A DNA stretch of 5,804 bases from Fidelibacterota bacterium (lineage in GTDB: Bacteria > Fidelibacterota > UBA2242), in contig QNCV01000175.1 of the NCBI GenBank assembly GCA_003645845.1, positions 1 to 5,804 of the forward strand, given 5' to 3'. The translations under genes and the position numbers were made by a program. Positions 5,651-5,804 of this stretch are shown in pieces (positions within the stretch are counted from its first letter, which is position 1; every line of letters starts with the position of its first letter). The notes beneath the pieces are model-generated. The model had not been told where the DNA came from and did no database searches. It worked only from the letters and a program-made list of their open reading frames with translations.

Positions 5651-5699
5651 ACCAGCTTTGCGCCTGATCGCGCAGTGTCACTGCTCCGCAGTTGCTGGT
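5651..5699. repeat. Compound stem-loop element
   Basis: The outer stem is ACCAGC (5651-5656) with GCTGGT (5694-5699). The inner stem is TTGCG (5658-5662) with CGCAG (5687-5691), including one wobble. The tip hairpin is GCAGTG-T-CACTGC (5672-5684). No T-run directly follows, so it is not a typical terminator. It may be a repeat unit or a structured RNA. Confidence 0.5.
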
Positions 5700-5803
5700 G
5701 AATTAATTTTGGTTTCAGCAAGTATTTTCCTGTAAATGTTCAAGTCCTTTTCGGAGAAGCAACAAAATGTGACGGCGATGCGGGACTGATTTTCTTTTAG
5801 AAA
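5678..5803 (-). other. Possible 3' end of a minus-strand gene running in from the right
   Basis: On the minus strand a frame is open from the right edge for 41 codons to TGA at 5680-5678. It has no start codon inside and would encode a peptide ending KINSPATAEQ. I do not recognise it. The plus strand is also open for 32 codons over the same bases, so it may be chance or gene debris. Confidence 0.15.
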
Positions 5804-5804
5804 T

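Larger units (their letters stand above)
5340..5804. other. Non-coding tail after tRNA-Arg, repeat-bearing
   Basis: In 465 bases I find no convincing gene. The short open frames here overlap the tRNA or run through the palindromes, start on poor codons without ribosome sites, and their products look like no family I know. The stretch does hold two copies of a 17-bp palindrome, an imperfect 11-bp direct repeat (TTTsGCCGGAT at 5551-5561 and 5578-5588), a compound stem-loop at 5651-5699 and a weak minus-strand open frame entering from the right edge. It looks like intergenic sequence with repeat debris. Confidence 0.6.

Noticed and set aside
5475..5681. 68-residue minus-strand frame starting at GTG in the stem-loop
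   Set aside because: It begins within a palindromic element, ends in palindrome-derived sequence and resembles no family I know.
1..5804. CRISPR array, insertion sequence or toxin-antitoxin system
   Set aside because: No regularly spaced direct repeats, no transposase or integrase, and no pair of small overlapping genes with recognisable toxin or antitoxin features.

Overview
The window holds the 3' half of an Rnf (ion-translocating ferredoxin:NAD+ oxidoreductase) operon on the + strand, followed by two maturation or accessory genes. After a convergent terminator comes a minus-strand lipoprotein peptidyl-prolyl isomerase, then a plus-strand tRNA-Arg(CCG) and a non-coding tail with short palindromes. 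The gene order rnfG-E-A-B (so probably rnfC-D-G-E-A-B upstream), with rnfB last, is the order known from clostridial, thermotogal and many FCB-type bacteria rather than the rsxABCDGE order of gammaproteobacteria. Two secreted proteins carry lipoprotein signals with relaxed lipoboxes, the base composition is moderate, and one possible promoter is partly Bacteroidetes-like. Together these suggest a Gram-negative anaerobe of the Bacteroidetes/Chlorobi/FCB sphere. This is inference; no taxonomic marker in the window settles it.

Layout: 2-571 rnfG (5' end cut off by the window edge); 573-1178 rnfE; 1178-1753 rnfA; 1764-2585 rnfB; 2586-3026 a SoxR-reducing-system RseC-family membrane protein; 3047-4027 a lipoprotein ApbE (FAD:protein FMN transferase); 4034-4065 a strong hairpin able to terminate both strands; 4088-5104 (minus) a PpiC/SurA/PrsA-like lipoprotein foldase; 5105-5267 a divergent promoter region; 5268-5339 tRNA-Arg; 5340-5804 no convincing gene, but two copies of a 17-bp palindrome, a roughly 49-nt stem-loop and a weak open frame entering from the right edge on the minus strand.

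How the genes work together: RnfB takes electrons from reduced ferredoxin through its iron-sulfur clusters. RnfA and RnfE, each with two conserved membrane cysteines, form the intramembrane [2Fe-2S] site. RnfG carries an FMN bound to a threonine on the outer face of the membrane. The ApbE lipoprotein encoded in the same run is the enzyme that attaches that FMN, so the operon carries its own cofactor-loading enzyme. The six genes are separated by at most 20 bases, with one overlap, and end at a clear terminator, so they are probably one transcription unit.

The core is a known system and I do not see a wholly new one. The points most worth a second look are a substituted aspartate in the flavinylation motif of RnfG, a matched loss of cysteines in the last ferredoxin-like domain of RnfB, and the palindromic elements downstream of the tRNA.
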